DNA from: Strobilurus pachycystidiatus
Taxonomy: Eukaryota; Basidiomycota; Agaricomycetes; Agaricales; Physalacriaceae
NCBI GenBank assembly: GCA_019915135.1
Contig: JAHLMK010000008.1
Coordinates: forward strand, 2,046,001 to 2,110,000
Direction: 5' to 3'
DNA: 64,000 nucleotides
Below are positions 34,101-46,493 of this stretch, piece after piece (position 1 is the first letter of the stretch; the number at the start of each line of letters is the position of its first letter). The position numbers were made by a program, and so were the translations under genes. Below the pieces are notes generated by a model. It worked only from the letters and a program-made list of their open reading frames with translations. It had not been told where the DNA came from and did no database searches.

Positions 34101-36503
34101 ATGGGGAAGATGAAGCCCGACCCGCCTACGCGTCTTGGGAACGGACCTCCACTTCTTCGACCAAACGCTGGATTAAGCTCCCCACCACATCAGCGTGTGA
34201 GCAGGAGCCCCCAGATTGACGTTCGATTCTCCACGACGGGGAATTTAGACGCCTTTACTCCCCCCGCCTCGTCCCCACCTTCACCGCACAAACCAATGCT
34301 AGCGCCCACAACAAAGTCTGGCATGCCCAACTTAACCATTCCTTCTCCATCGTCATCTTCTAACCTTCTGGCTCCTCCATCCCCTATTCCACGGTCAGGA
34401 AAGCGACGAAGTTTTCTGCCCTTCGATACACCCATCTCTCTCAATATTCCCGAGCCTTCGGCCTTCGTGCCAGGTGTCACAGCGACCAACGACGACGATC
34501 CCGAATCTCGAACACGCTCTCCTAGCCCTGCCATAGATAACGAAAAACTTCATCGTCGGGAAGAGGAGCGGGCTAGAGAGGCATATATGCGTGCTCTGCG
34601 CTCCGTCATGGCATATCTCAAGGATATGAATGATCTGGGTGCGTCACAACAGCCGAGCACATTCTCGAGTCCAGTCTCTGAAGAACCTGCAACGACCACA
34701 AGATCTCGACGGCCAACTCTGGTAGATGGCGGACGAGAGGTGTCTATGGCATTGAGTGGTACAACCCTCGTGCACTCGGAAGGCAGCCACCTTCGCCCTC
34801 GCGAATCCGTGTCTGGTATTCGGAGTGGTGGCTCCCTTCAGACAATGAGTGTAGCAACAACGGATAGTACCGGATCGAACGAAGAGCGTGTGTACAAGGA
34901 TGACAAGGGTAAAAGGTCTATGGTCGTTCGCGAGATTGTCGCGTAGGTATTCACCATTCTTCGCCTGCTCTCACTCTCACCTCTAAATTAGGACGGAGCG
35001 GACGTACGTTAGGGGCTTGCAGGAGCTCATGGACATCTACATCAAGCCTGGATGCGCTCCGGTAAATTTGTTGACGGGGGTGGGGTCCAGCAAGGATACT
35101 ATCGTTCCACCCGCTGAACGTAAAGTTGTCTTCAACGGGGTCGACGCTCTATTCTCTTTCCACAAGGACAGCTTTCTTCCTGCTCTCGAGTTGGCTGCTG
35201 CTCCTCTCATGAAGACAGGCGCAGCGCAAGATCCCGATGTTGATGGGCAGATGTCTTTGAATGTTGCAAAGGCGGTCGGTAATATCTTCGTGAAACATGC
35301 TGCATTCATGAAGATGTACTCAAGTTACATCAAGTATGTTTCTCTTCGTCCTTCGAGCTTCCATTTTGACTTACATCTATCCAGTAATTTTGATAGCTCC
35401 GTTCAACGGGTGAAGTACTGGACTTCAGAGCGACAACAGTCAGGGACTTCCAGTCCTAGTCATACACTCTCTCCCTCTTCCAGCACAGCCCAACTTGTTG
35501 GGTTTGGATTAACCATGTCTGCTGTCTCGACACCAAGCCTCGTTGATAGTAGTTCTGGTCCAGCGGGTTTGCCCAACCTGACAAGTAGTCAGCGTAAGCG
35601 GATACGATCGTATCTCAAGCGCTGCAGAATAAATCCCCGACATTCGCAACTCAATCTGGAGGGCTATCTTTTGCTGCCTGTGCAGCGTATACCACGGTAT
35701 CGTTTACTAGTAGGTTCCAATCAGTTTTTGCCATTCGTGGTGTTGACCGGCCTGCAGCTAGAGGAGTTGTTGCGAAGTACACCACCGACATATGACTTTG
35801 TCGAGGATCCTCTGGACCGCGCACTGGCCGAAATCTCCCTACTAGCCAACAACATGAATGAAGGAAAGCGAGAGTCCGAGTCACGCCGAAAACTAGTGCA
35901 ATGGCAATCACGGATACGGGGGAAATTTCCCAGTCCATTGGTGCAGCCCCATCGGTAAGTCCGAACCCCAAATTCAAGGGATCTCCAACTCAAATATACG
36001 ACAGGCGTCTCATTATGGACGGCAGACTTTTGCTGACTCGTGTAGTCCGCAAGGCGGTGGTTTCCTTTGAGGCCATCAACGCTCAGGGAGATGCCTCCGC
36101 CGTCCAAGTTGATTGTCTAGCTCCGGAACTAACGCCTCGGCCGCTAGTGGGTATATTATGCAACGACCTCTTGGTGTTATGCAGAGATCCGTCTGATGGC
36201 CAGTCTCCCGCGTCGTCCGTGGATCTTTGGGCGGTTCTACGGATGCAGACACTGCCGCAACCCGCCAGTATTGTTCATGGCAACGGTTTGTTCTTGTCTC
36301 ACTCCTCCTTACAAAACCTGAGTGTCTTTCAGCACTTCGTCTTGTCGATAACAAGGCAATCCTGTACTTCGACGCACCGTCATCGTCCGATGCTCTCAAC
36401 TGGTTTCGAGGTGAGGAGAACGCGATGTGGCACACGAACTATAACTGACAGTCGCTCTCACGTTGTAGCCATAAATCTGCACATCCCCGCTTCGAAGACG
36501 TAG
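31156..36503 (+). CDS. Leucine-rich-repeat Rho guanine nucleotide exchange factor (DH-PH)
   Basis: N-terminal exon at 31335-31468 encodes SSERGFQSSSKSLNYSTSQG and LLFEQVAAICRSAVDQNLEK, joined by a 36-nt intron to a disordered region with KADIDKPLPPMPDEGFYGGL. The start is uncertain: a mini-exon ATGTACAG at 31156 would splice in frame; otherwise the first safe Met is at 31612. After about 450 Ser/Pro-rich residues come LRRs (MSLLALDISNNYLGALPPVL, NLEELNIASNPLRVLPVFLA, NLRVLIADSTGISTLP, LHTISVRRNKMLALPSWLCL). A second disordered stretch follows, then a DH domain (RTYVRGLQELMDIYIKPGCA; LEGYLLLPVQRIPRYRLLLE; DRALAEISLLANNMNE) and a PH domain (RRLIMDGRLLLTRVVRKAV ... LYFDAPSSSDALNWFRA) with a stop at 36501. 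It should activate a Rho-family GTPase at the cortex. Confidence 0.87.
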
Positions 36504-36897
36504 ACCCAGTATCTATCACCATTTCTTTCAATTATTGCCTATCACTTAGTCTTTCGTCGCGCTCGCAGGATTCCTATTGCTTGATCGTTCACATTCACTC
36601 GTTTCGCTGGTTCTGTACTCATTTTCCACTCATTGTCTTACCATATCATAATGGCCACTGGGGTTGTTGTTGTCGTGTCGTCAACATGATTTATCGTCTC
36701 TGGATGGCAAGACTGAAGGATGCCCAGCATGTTGACGCTGACGGGAGCTGCACACAACAGGTTTGTATGCTGTATGGGGGCATTCCAATTATCAGAAGGC
36801 TACATAGAAGTAGAAGAGGACGGGAAAGGTGTGTGTGGACATGGGTGGTTCCATTCTCCCATCACATCTGCATCACATCTGTAGGGTCGTGCTTGGT
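36504..36897. other. Convergent intergenic region
   Basis: T-rich 3' region between the RhoGEF gene (plus) and the permease (minus). No gene is seen. Confidence 0.5.
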
Positions 36898-39527
36898 TTA
36901 GCGGTGTAAGTTTTGTGATGGGGAGAACAAGCTTACAAGCCACTGCCAGAATGCCTCCATCTTGTTCTTTGGTGGCGGTTCGTCGTATCTGTCCAAAGTA
37001 ATCAGTGACTGGTTTTGAAGAAGGATGTTTTGGTACTGACGTCTCCGCTTCAATTTCTGCGATGTTCGTGACGAAATCCATGTCTTCCGCTTTGACATAG
37101 GGTGTTTTGTACCAAAGCCGCGCACAGAGGAACAACACGGGGAACAACATAAGGGGGAAATAGTTCGTCACAAAATCGTCCTGGTGCCAGTTGCCCTTCA
37201 GGAACACAGCCCACCCGCTGAACTGCAGAGTCGATGAGAGATAGCGAGAAGTGGCTGAACCTTACACATACGAAAGAGATAATCAGGCAAGAAATCATGG
37301 CATACCAAGCTGCGTATGGTTGGGTAAATGAGGCAAAAGGCATCGTTTTACGGTCAATGCCCTGAACCTGCAGGAGTTTGGATCAGCTTCATCATTTCTC
37401 AGAGTGGCGGAACTTACTTTGAGACCCTCGTAGAATCGAAGATACGTCAGTGAGATTCCGAACCAGGTCATCAATCCAGCGACCTAAAGATTGATCACCT
37501 CAACGGTTGTGAGAGTTGGCTTGGCGATCGAACTTACGGCGGTCATATTTGCGAACCAACCGAAAACCTTTCCAGAACCGCTGTTGATACCCATGTATGC
37601 CAAAGCCGCAAACAAGGAACAAAACACAATGGATGGCAGAGGAAGACCGCGGGAGGTGGTTTTCATGAAGATTTTCGGTGCATTACCAGAAACCGCCAAA
37701 CCAACTAGGCAATGAAATTAGTACATTGGTGAGAGATAATGGGACCACATACACAGAGCACGCGAGGACTGGAAGACGAGATTAGCATGCTAAGGAGGAA
37801 AATGAGGTGAAAGAGATACAGTGTAGAGGTCGGAGCTGGCCGCGGACCACGCCGAAGTCAACAGAGCAGCATTAACGACCTGGAGGCAGCGACCAGTCAG
37901 ACTTGTAACGAGTACGGCTTATCACATACCGACGGCAGGCCCTTGATTCCGGCGTTCTTGATAGCGATGACGAAGGGAGAGGACGCGGCAGTACCATCAG
38001 AGAGATTCACTAGCGAGAGGTCAGTAGAAGGGCGGAAGGGAGGGACGGGAAGACGTACGGCTTTCGTTGTTCGATGGCACAAGGAGGCCGATGACAATGG
38101 TGCCTATTATGCCGGTCAAGAGACGCTATAGATGGCTGCCTTGGCCTAGGTACACTTACCTCCGATATAGAATAAAAGAATACGAATGTAAACACGCTTG
38201 ATGGCCTTAGGGAGATTGCGCCTGTAGGCCAACAGTATAAGTCAAACAGCCGTGTACTTGTCAGCTCAATTGAAATACCTTGGGTTCTTAGCTTCGCCCG
38301 CAGCAATCTACACGAAGAAGAATCACTTTGCGAGCATTTCCTGGAGCTTGATATACACTTACAGCCACGATCTCTGTTCCAATGAAGGAAAATGCGGCCT
38401 GAGTCATGACCGACCACCTTAGCGCCGATGAGCGAGGTATGAGACGAAGCGAATAAGAGCTGTCTTACCATCCTAGAAACCGTCCTTCGGAGCCAGAGAT
38501 GCCATTGTATTGAACGAATGGCCCAGGATTTTTCCAGTATCTAAAGCCAAGACGGTCGTGATTGGGACCACCTGAGGAGCGGAATTCACATGAAGCCCTG
38601 ATGAATTCGTGTCTGAACTCACCCCCGAGATCCAGGACGATACCGAGAATGATCAAGCCGGTGATGGTGATGACTTTGATGGAACTGTAGAGAGAGGATA
38701 AGTCGTCAGCAGATGACCAAGTACTAAGGTGAAATCACATACGCAAATATAAACTCACACTCCCCATACACACCGGCGCCAAACAGGTTGATGACAATAA
38801 CGACAACCATGCATATCGAGATCCAGGCCGCATTATTGACACTCTTGTTCCAGTAGTTTATGAGGACAGCAGAGGCGCTAAGTTCGGCAGGCAAGATAAT
38901 GACCCAGTTGTACCTAGAGAGATTGGATATAACGCATGAAGATGATGCTATGTACGCACCAGTAGTTCCATCCCATAGTGAAGCTGAATGCTGGAGACAC
39001 GAAACGTTCTGCCAGCTTGATGTGGCCACCAGGTATAGGCAGAAATGCGACCATCTCGCCTAGAGAGACCTGCAAACGCTGTAGCTAGACGGAACGCCGA
39101 TGCGACAGGAGGAGCTGACCATGACACTCCAGCAGATAGATCCCATAGTCAAGTAACCCAGAAGGAGACCTGGATATGGTTAAGCTCCGAGCTTGTATTG
39201 CCGTTCCTCCCGAACTCACCAACAGGACCGCCATGTCTCAAGGCCGTAGCAGTTCCCACGAACAAACCAGTACCAATGACGCCTATTGTTGATCAGACTG
39301 TGCAGACACGGTTGCATACGAAAGAAAAGTACCTCCAATACTGCCAAAAGGTTACATCTTCCGCTGAAAGCTGTATAAGAGACGCACCTGATCATAGCAA
39401 TGTGACGGTTCTTCAACTGGCGCACAAGGTTGCCGCCCACGATGGCCTCCACAGGGGCCAGCTCGTTGGCCGACTCGACATCCGCGCCCTTAGTGTCGAC
39501 AAAATGCGATTGCTTCTCGGATGACAT
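36898..39527 (-). CDS. APC-family amino-acid permease (YAT type)
   Basis: Starts MSSEKQSHFVDTKGADVESA at ATG 39527. First transmembrane hairpin: VRQLKNRHIAMI and GLFVGTATALRHGGPVGLLL, with the GTGLFVG motif interrupted by a splice. Further blocks: LGEMVAFLPIPGGHIKLAER, SFTMGWNYWYNWVIILPAEL, QAAFSFIGTEIVAIAAGEAK followed by NPRRNLPKAIKRVYIRILLF, SDLYTSSRALFGLAVSGNAP, and the last segments ending SLFSPSQNLHR. These are the hallmarks of fungal general amino-acid permeases (Gap1/Dip5-like), proton symporters of the plasma membrane with twelve segments. About fifteen short introns were followed and no break was seen. A TATA box and a TATCGATA palindrome (possible GATA-factor sites) lie upstream. 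Confidence 0.92.
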
Positions 39528-40940
39528 GGTGGAGCAGAGCAAACGCGTAAAGGAACATTGCCTCTCCCCGAGCTTTATATATACCCTTTCCCATCATGAC
39601 TTCACAAGCACCCTTTGGATTCTTTTCCACATGTTTCCGATGCGGGTGGGCGACAAAAGATGATGCGGGTGGGTTAAATATAGACGCACCGCTAGATATC
39701 GATAAGGAGAATCGTGTGCTTCTGAGCCTAGATGCTTCACCCTCCCGTATTTCTCAAAGACTACTCAACCCGAGTGAGTCTAGTGAGTAGGTACGTTGAA
39801 GAGTGATAGGTGGCCTTTGATCACAAATCCTTACCCCACTTTGTTCTTTATCCAGGCAGCCTATGAACCATTAGTGTACGGTGATGTGCAGTTTAGTGCG
39901 AGACCGACGGTCCCGAGTAGGCGCGTCGCGCGCCACAATCAGTGTCGCCCTCATTTTCCAGAGATCCCGATGGCTCGTGATTGGGACTGGCCGACGGCGA
40001 AGCGCTCTAGTAAGTTTTGGCTCTGGTTCCATCCGCTTGGCTGCGCCAAAAGTGCGCGAACTCACAGCAACACAAACGACGGGTAATCAATCGCTTTAGT
40101 CTCTGCCTTGCAATTGAAACTAGCCCATCCAAGCGTAAGATAGCTATCAACGGCGCCACATGCTCGGGGGTATCAATATTAATTGCGGATGATGCCCGTC
40201 GTGCAAGTAGCCTATCGTTTGAACGCAGTGCAAGTAGACAGGCCTAGAGGAGGCCCTCGAATGGATATCTCGTCCACGAGTACACGAGTGGCCCATGTAG
40301 TATGTGCGAACCGGTTGTTGAACTTGTAGACCAGGTACATCTGAATTCGAGAACGCTCCGTGGAGATTGCGCACCATGGAGCTGGATCCGGTGTCGTGAA
40401 TAGAGTCAGGATACGCGATCCCCAAGAAGTAATTGTCGCAGGCTGTCGCAGGGAAAGGGACCCCTGATTAAGAATGTTCCTTATCAACCCAGTATCAGGC
40501 CTTCTAAGTTTCAAGTCAGTTAATCGAATCCATGTACTTGTATCTTACTCTTGTTTTACCCGCTGCGCATGGTCTCGCATGGTATCCGTCTCTTTGTGTG
40601 GCCGCGGCTCTGGCGCGACTATGGCCGGTTGCACGGAGGGGGAGCAGTAGTTCATCTGGCCTAGGCCTCTACTGGCACAATCGCGCATCTCCATGTCTCG
40701 ACATTCCCTGCAAAGTCTCACTGTACATGGCTCAATGACACGACGAGTTTGTTCACTGCGCGTTGCCTCACGGTTCTGGAGTGTTCAACGGTGGAGAGAG
40801 GTCTACCAGACCAAGACCCGATTACGAGTTGGGAGGATAGATACAAGAAAGCTCCGTCCGTTGAGGAGTGATGGTATTTCTATACTATACATATGGAAGG
40901 TTCGTGAAGGCATGCATTGTTGTAAACATGGATCATGGCA
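39528..40940. other. Long intergenic region
   Basis: Contains the permease promoter, including the palindrome TATCGATA at about 39707-39714. GATA sites are typical of nitrogen-regulated permeases, so this is a candidate regulatory element. On the minus strand two frames stay open at 40147-40514 (one reads MYLVYKFNNRFAHTTWATRV) without a recognisable product. I cannot support a gene. Confidence 0.4.
39574..39581 (-). promoter_or_regulatory. TATA box of the amino-acid permease gene
   Basis: On the minus strand this reads TATATAAA, 47 nt upstream of the start codon at 39527. Position and sequence suit a core promoter. Confidence 0.55.
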
Positions 40941-42002
40941 TCAGGCTGATCCGTCGTCTGTAAATTCCCGAGAGCCTGCATTTGACTTGGGGAGTTTGAT
41001 CCAACTACCAGCACGGTCATATTCATCAAGCGTCATGAACCGGCGAGGTTCCAAGTCCCGTTCTGAGGCCTGCCGCTTCCGATTAGCGAGCCAAGTAGCT
41101 AGAGTCGTCGAACACGCGGTATCGACTGAAGCCGCCGATAATCTTGCACGGCTACGAGCAGTCTGCTGGAGACAATGCAGTGATCTTGTCGATGCACCGG
41201 CTTCCGGACAAGTCGAAGGACAATCAGACTGGGAATGTTCCACCGATACGAGGACCAATCTCGCGATACGAGATATACTGCGCTTGAGAACGCGTCGAAT
41301 ATCGTGGACGCGTCTTGAAACATTGCGTAGAGTATGATTAATCCGCGGAGGCCAGACTTCTGTGGGTTCTGGGGCCTGAGCACCACTACGAGACAGAGGT
41401 TGGGAGTAGCTGGACATCAGAGACGCAGGACTGGACGGGCGGAGAAAGTCACGACGAAAAGGAGATGCCCACGGAACATAAGGGCTATTAGGATGGCTGA
41501 TTGCTGCTATTCGGAGGACGTCGGGATCAACGGAGGGAAGAGGTTCCGTGCAATGGCCCTGCTCTTCACGAGGTAATTGGGAAGGAGTGCCGAGAGGAGA
41601 TGGATGTGACGGTGCGGCGTCGGAATGGGAAGGAGAGGGTCGGATTGAGGGCGAGACCGTGAATGAGTGAAATGCGAAGTCGAACTTCGATAGCTGAAAT
41701 GAAGAGAGTCCAGGGAGCGGAGGTAAAGGCTGGACTGTTGTTGAAATGCACTGGGAGCCGGCAACATCATTGGAGATGTTGCTGAAAGTGTTCTGTGTCG
41801 GGATGAGTGCCTGTGCAGGGAGTTGCTGCATCAAACACACCAGACTCGATGATTTAGCGTTCAAAGGTGCACAACGGTTGAAGCATTGCTCTGATGCCTC
41901 ATTGTTTCCTTGAGGTGTAGTGGTCGTGGATGCCGAACGATGTTGGGGAGTGGCGGCTTCAAAAAGGACGAAGGAAGGATCAAGTCTAGCTTGAACGGAC
42001 AT
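40941..42002 (-). CDS. Unrecognised single-exon fungal protein
   Basis: 353 residues from ATG 42002 (MSVQARLDPSFVLFEAATPQ); the longer frame begins only with TTG. The N-terminal half is Ser/Pro-rich (FAFHSFTVSPSIRPSPSHSD; RIAAISHPNSPYVPWASPFR). The C-terminal half is a basic, helical region (RINHTLRNVSRRVHDIRRVL, KRSISRIARLVLVSVEHS, STTLATWLANRKRQASERDL) ending in FMTLDEYDRAGSWIKLPKS. That last motif looks conserved; I associate similar ends with uncharacterised agaricomycete proteins, but know no function. No signal peptide or transmembrane segment. Confidence 0.68.
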   Translation of the reverse strand: MSVQARLDPSFVLFEAATPQHRSASTTTTPQGNNEASEQCFNRCAPLNAKSSSLVCLMQQLPAQALIPTQNTFSNISNDVAGSQCISTTVQPLPPLPGLSSFQLSKFDFAFHSFTVSPSIRPSPSHSDAAPSHPSPLGTPSQLPREEQGHCTEPLPSVDPDVLRIAAISHPNSPYVPWASPFRRDFLRPSSPASLMSSYSQPLSRSGAQAPEPTEVWPPRINHTLRNVSRRVHDIRRVLKRSISRIARLVLVSVEHSQSDCPSTCPEAGASTRSLHCLQQTARSRARLSAASVDTACSTTLATWLANRKRQASERDLEPRRFMTLDEYDRAGSWIKLPKSNAGSREFTDDGSA

Positions 42003-42702
42003 GGTAGAGAGAAAGAAGGATATCAAGTGCGACTATAACGTGGAAGGCATATAGAAAATGAGGCAGCACACACTGCTGGCGGCAATGGTGAGAGGTAATA
42101 ATGATGGCAAACGTCATGCCTCGGCAAATTCCTGGATATATATTATAAAGGGTCCGGTTACAGGCCTGTGCCTTGTCCGAATACTTTCATTTTGTCAGTG
42201 CTGCTTCTGGCAGTGCTAAACGTTATACTTGGAACTCTATCCCCTTGATCATCCGGCTCTCTTTTTGGTGCCCAATCCCAACAGTCTCTCTGGAAAGCTA
42301 TTGTTGGACCGGTCCGCCCGCTCACAGGACCAGTTATTCAGGCGCAATCTGTCTCGTTCTAGCATCATCTACCCATCCCGAATAAAATCCTCGGCAAAAT
42401 ACGTCCTTTGCTGAGCTTGGTAGAGGCTCATAGGGTCAATTCTACCTGTCCTCGAGCAACCTCGAGCATGTGGCCCTGCGCCAAATCTGGCGCGTGGCCA
42501 TAGCTTCCGCGGACCGCAACGTCATCCGGCAAGGTACATCGTCTTTCAGCGTTTCTTGACCAAGCTGGGAGATGGCAACAGGTCTCCAGAGCTACTCATC
42601 GCTGCATTCTCGGGTAGACGCCCGCTTATATCTCGGGCGACGGGCCTGGTATGGTATTTAAGTGCTTGTTCTTCGACCGTAATATGTTGGTAGCTCAACA
42701 TT
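42003..42702. other. Divergent promoter region
   Basis: 700 nt between the unrecognised protein (minus) and the GH74 gene (plus). It contains TATATATTATAAAG at about 42135-42150, a doubled CCTCGAGCAA at about 42450-42470 and a TATA-like TATTTAA at 42655-42661, 42 nt before the GH74 start. No gene is seen. Confidence 0.4.
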
Positions 42703-45700
42703 ATGAGACTTTTCGCCCTCTTGGCAAGCGTCCCGCTGGCGCTGGCAGTCACCTCTCAGACTTACTCTTGGAAGAACGTCAAAATCGGCGGCGGCGGCGG
42801 ATTTGTACCCGGAATCGTTTTTCATCCCACTACCAAGGTTCGATTGCCACTCTCCCAGCTCTTTTCCTGGTCTGATTTGACTAGGGCGTAGCGTATGCCC
42901 GCACAGATATTGGCGGCGCCTATCGCCTCAACTCTGACGACTCGTGGACCCCGCTCCTTGACTTTGCCGATGATGCTAGGTACTGATGGAGAATCTCAGT
43001 GTCACTTCTGCTCTGACTCTCTTTCTCTCCTCACTAGATGGGACTATTGGGGCGTAGATGCTCTCGCCCTCGACCCGTCAAACGACCAGCGTAAGGTCTA
43101 GTTGTAAACTCTCACCAACCTGGTTGATAAATCCTGAATCCAGGGCTTTATCTCGCGACTGGCATGTATACCAACAGTAAGCTGATCTCAATTCGTCGAC
43201 ATGTCCTCGAGCTGAGCATGGTACAAGGCTGGGATCCCAACAACGGTAATATTCTCATCTCCACCGACCGGGGTGCGACCTTCACTGCTTCGCCTCTACC
43301 CTTCAAAGTCGGTGGAAATATGCCTGGCCGCGGAATTGGCGAAGTAAATCCCACATTTGAAACCTAGTTTCAATTTCTAACATTTGACTGTAGCGCCTCG
43401 CCGTCGACCCGCATCTTGGCTCCATTCTCTTCTTTGGTGCACGAAGCGGCAACGGATTGTACAAGTCGACGAACTACGGCCAAACATGGACAAAAGTAAC
43501 CACTTTCCCCAGTGTCGGTCAGTATCTTCGCAGTCAACCGATCCGTTTTTTGACTGAACTCCTTCTGTAGGGACCTATATACCAGATTCGACTGATACAT
43601 CGGGCTACAACAATGATATCATTGGTGGGATTTTTGGTGGGTTGTTGTGTCGAACTGAACAAAATGCTCTTGACAGGTATCTCCTGGGTCACGTTTGACT
43701 CGACTTCGGGGACGACAGGCACTGCGACTCCTCGCATCTTTGTTGGTGTGATGAACAAAGGCGCTAGCAACATCTTCGTCAGCGAGAACGCCGGGAGCAC
43801 TTGTGCGTCTTCATATGTACTTCGTACATTGTCTCTGAATCTAAGATCTACTCCAGGGACTGCTGTTGCCGGACAGAACACGACCTACCTACCTCACAAG
43901 GGCGTGTTGTCTCCATCTGATAAACTTCTGTACGTCTCGTACAGCGATGGTGCTGGTCCGTATGACGGAACCAGTGGGAGCGTGCAAAAGTATAACATCA
44001 CGTCTTCGACATGTATGTTGTCTCGGCGCCGAGTCTCTGTCCATCATCGCTCATTCGACATTCATAGGGACGGACATAACTCCCGTTAGTGGCAGCAGTT
44101 TGTACTTTGGATTCGGTGGTCTCTCCGTTGACATCCAAACGCCCGGGACCATAATGGTAGCTGCACTGAACTCGTGGTGGCCCGGTTCGCCTCTTTGCTC
44201 TCTGCGATAATTCCTTGTCCACTCATTGGCCCTAGATGGTCAGATATTCCGCTCTACTGATCGCGGCGCCACCTGGTCGCCGCTCTGGGGATACGATGCC
44301 AGTGGAACGTACACGAAGTATTACACATACTCGGATAGCTTGGCTCCTTGGATTGGGCCCAACTCAGTTGTGACGACTCAAGGCACCCTCCAAATAGGGT
44401 GGATGATGGAATGTGCGTTGGTTCCTTCTCGAAGTCATCAGCTTTCTGAGATTTTGATACAACAGCGCTAAGCATCGATCCCTTCGACTCAAATCATTTC
44501 CTGTACGGTACAGGTGCTACTATCTATGGGAGTCGAAACTTGAAATCGGTACGGGATTGCAATCTCCAGTTCTTTTGACTCTTTCTAAATCATTTCCTGC
44601 AGTGGGATACTTCCCATACAATCCTCTTACAGTCGTTGGCCGATGGAATAGAGGAAACGTCTATTCAAGGTCTGATCTCTCCTCCCACGGGTCCTTCATT
44701 ACTCTCGTCTGTAGGCGATGTTGGCGGTCAGTTCAGTTCACTCCACGAGTCTTGAGTTCCTCTCAATGATATCTTCTGATACCAGGGTTCGTTCACAACT
44801 CTCTTACTGTCGCTCCAACCACGGAATTCACCAATCCAACGTGGTCAACCTCGGCAGACATCGATTTTGCAGGTAACAAGCCAACGAACATTGTTCGCAT
44901 TGGGACTGGTGATAGGTTAGGCGGTCTTCAAGTGTATTAATCGATCTCTAATCTTGTCGAAGCTCTTCTGGTAAACAAGTGGCACTTTCATCGGACTCTG
45001 GAGCTACCTGGTAGGAGCTTCACGACCTTTACGCCGTCCTTATCTCATTGTGTCGATTGCAGGAGTCAGGACTACGCCGCTGCCGACAACGTCTCAGGTG
45101 CATATATCTTTTCCTGTTCTTCTTGGGCGCCGCGTTGAACGAACAATCCCACAAAGGCGGCAAAGTAGCGCTCTCGGCGGACGCGGATACCGTGCTATGG
45201 CGTACGAGCGCCAATGGAGTCCAGGTTTCCCAGAACCAAGCCACTTTCTCGGCCGTTTCATCCCTCCCATCCAGTGCGGTTATCGCGTCCGACAAGAAGC
45301 TCAACTCCATCTTCTATGGGGCTTCTGGATCGTCGTTCTATCTTTCCACAGACACCGGCAAAACCTTCACCGTGAAAGGATCGCTAGGCTCATCTACATC
45401 CCCGGTCAGAATCGTTGTCAATCCTAGTGTCACCGGTGATGTTTGGGTATCCAGTGACAAGGGACTTTTCCACTCAACCAACAATGGTACATCGTTCACT
45501 GCCATCAGTGGCGTCACACAGGCCTGGTCCATCGCTCTCGGGGCCCCTGCTACCGTAAGCAATCTATGACATTCTTCACAGGCAGTACATGATGTTTCTA
45601 TAGACTGGTGGATATCCCGCCCTCTTTGCCGCAGCGAACATCGGTGGTATTGGCTACTTCCGCTCGGACGATGCGGGCGCGAATTGGGTTCAGATCAATG

Positions 45701-46237
45701 ACGCTGCTCATGGCTTCGGCGCGGCGAGCAGCGGCGTCCTGTCGGGAGATCCTCGCATCTACGGTCGGTAAGGACGACAGCATGGTCATATTTTAACTTG
45801 AACCATTGGCTAACATGACATCGCAGGGTTTACATAGGAACGAATGGCAGAGGCATCTTCTACGGAGACGCAACGGGTGCCGCTGCAACGTCAAGTGTCA
45901 GCAGCTCCTCTTCTACCACAAGCAAGTCGTCCTCGACCACCTCAGCCAGCTCTTCTTCGACGAGTAAAACATCAACCACTGTCACCTCGACTTCCAGCGC
46001 AGCCACATCTACTGGCACAGCTACCGCCTACGCACAATGTGGTGGTGTGTACAACTGATCTTCAGACGAAAACAAGCCATCTCATCCGTTCATTGCAGGT
46101 TTGAATTGGACTGGACCTACAACTTGTGTTTCTGGGTATACATGCAAGTACAGCAACGACTGTCAGTGTTCAATTTTTTTGTGTACCTGTATCTCTCTGA
46201 TTGAGCTCCAGACTATTCCCAATGTTTACCCAACTAA
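42703..46237 (+). CDS. Secreted GH74 xyloglucanase with C-terminal CBM1
   Basis: Signal peptide MRLFALLASVPLALA, then QTYSWKNVKIGGGGGFVPGI. Across intron 1 it continues GVAYARTDIGGAYRLNSDD, with the family's first catalytic Asp near residue 53. Repeats of a seven-bladed propeller follow (ILISTDRGATFTASPLPF; NGLYKSTNYGQTWTKVTTF; GQIFRSTDRGATWSPLWGYD). The second acid lies in SLLSSVGDVGGFVHNSLT. A Ser/Thr linker leads to a CBM1 (AYAQCGGLNWTGPTTCVSGY, then TCKYSNDYYSQCLPN). Stop at 46235. About sixteen short introns; no frame break was seen. The enzyme hydrolyses the beta-1,4-glucan backbone of xyloglucan in plant walls. A fragment of its 3' end is duplicated at about 48060-48260. Confidence 0.93.
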
Positions 46238-46493
46238 GGCGCAGAAATACATAGGACTGAAAAGAGTGATGTACATCGACACTCAGGTCTATAAAGAGCG
46301 GGCTCTCATGTAATTGTTTTGACTCCGGCCACACCTGGAATATGGCAAAACTGAATGATACCAATGGATGCGACTTCCTACATCGAAAAAGCGGCGTCGA
46401 TCATTGACGCTCACTCCTCTGCAGATCAAGTTCAGAAAGTCGAGGACACCCGTCAAGGACAATGAACAGCCCTCGTTCTAAGTAGATAACATG
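46099..46493. repeat. Segmental duplication, left copy
   Basis: This stretch matches 48127-48524 along its whole length by eye, with scattered substitutions and a few small indels (for example the shared runs at 46391-46420 and 48411-48440). It covers the GH74 last exons and the 3' end of the convergent LRR gene. Confidence 0.88.

Noticed and set aside
34190..34534. Minus-strand ORF within the RhoGEF gene
   Set aside because: Shadow of a Ser/Pro-rich coding segment, which leaves long open frames on the opposite strand.
40147..40514. Overlapping minus-strand ORFs in the permease-side intergenic region
   Set aside because: Two frames are open at once, no splice-consistent neighbours or known motif, and they start at unlikely codons. 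Not enough to call a gene or a transposon relic.
42173..42385. Small ORF before the GH74 gene
   Set aside because: It starts with TTG, has no conserved pattern and lies in a divergent promoter.
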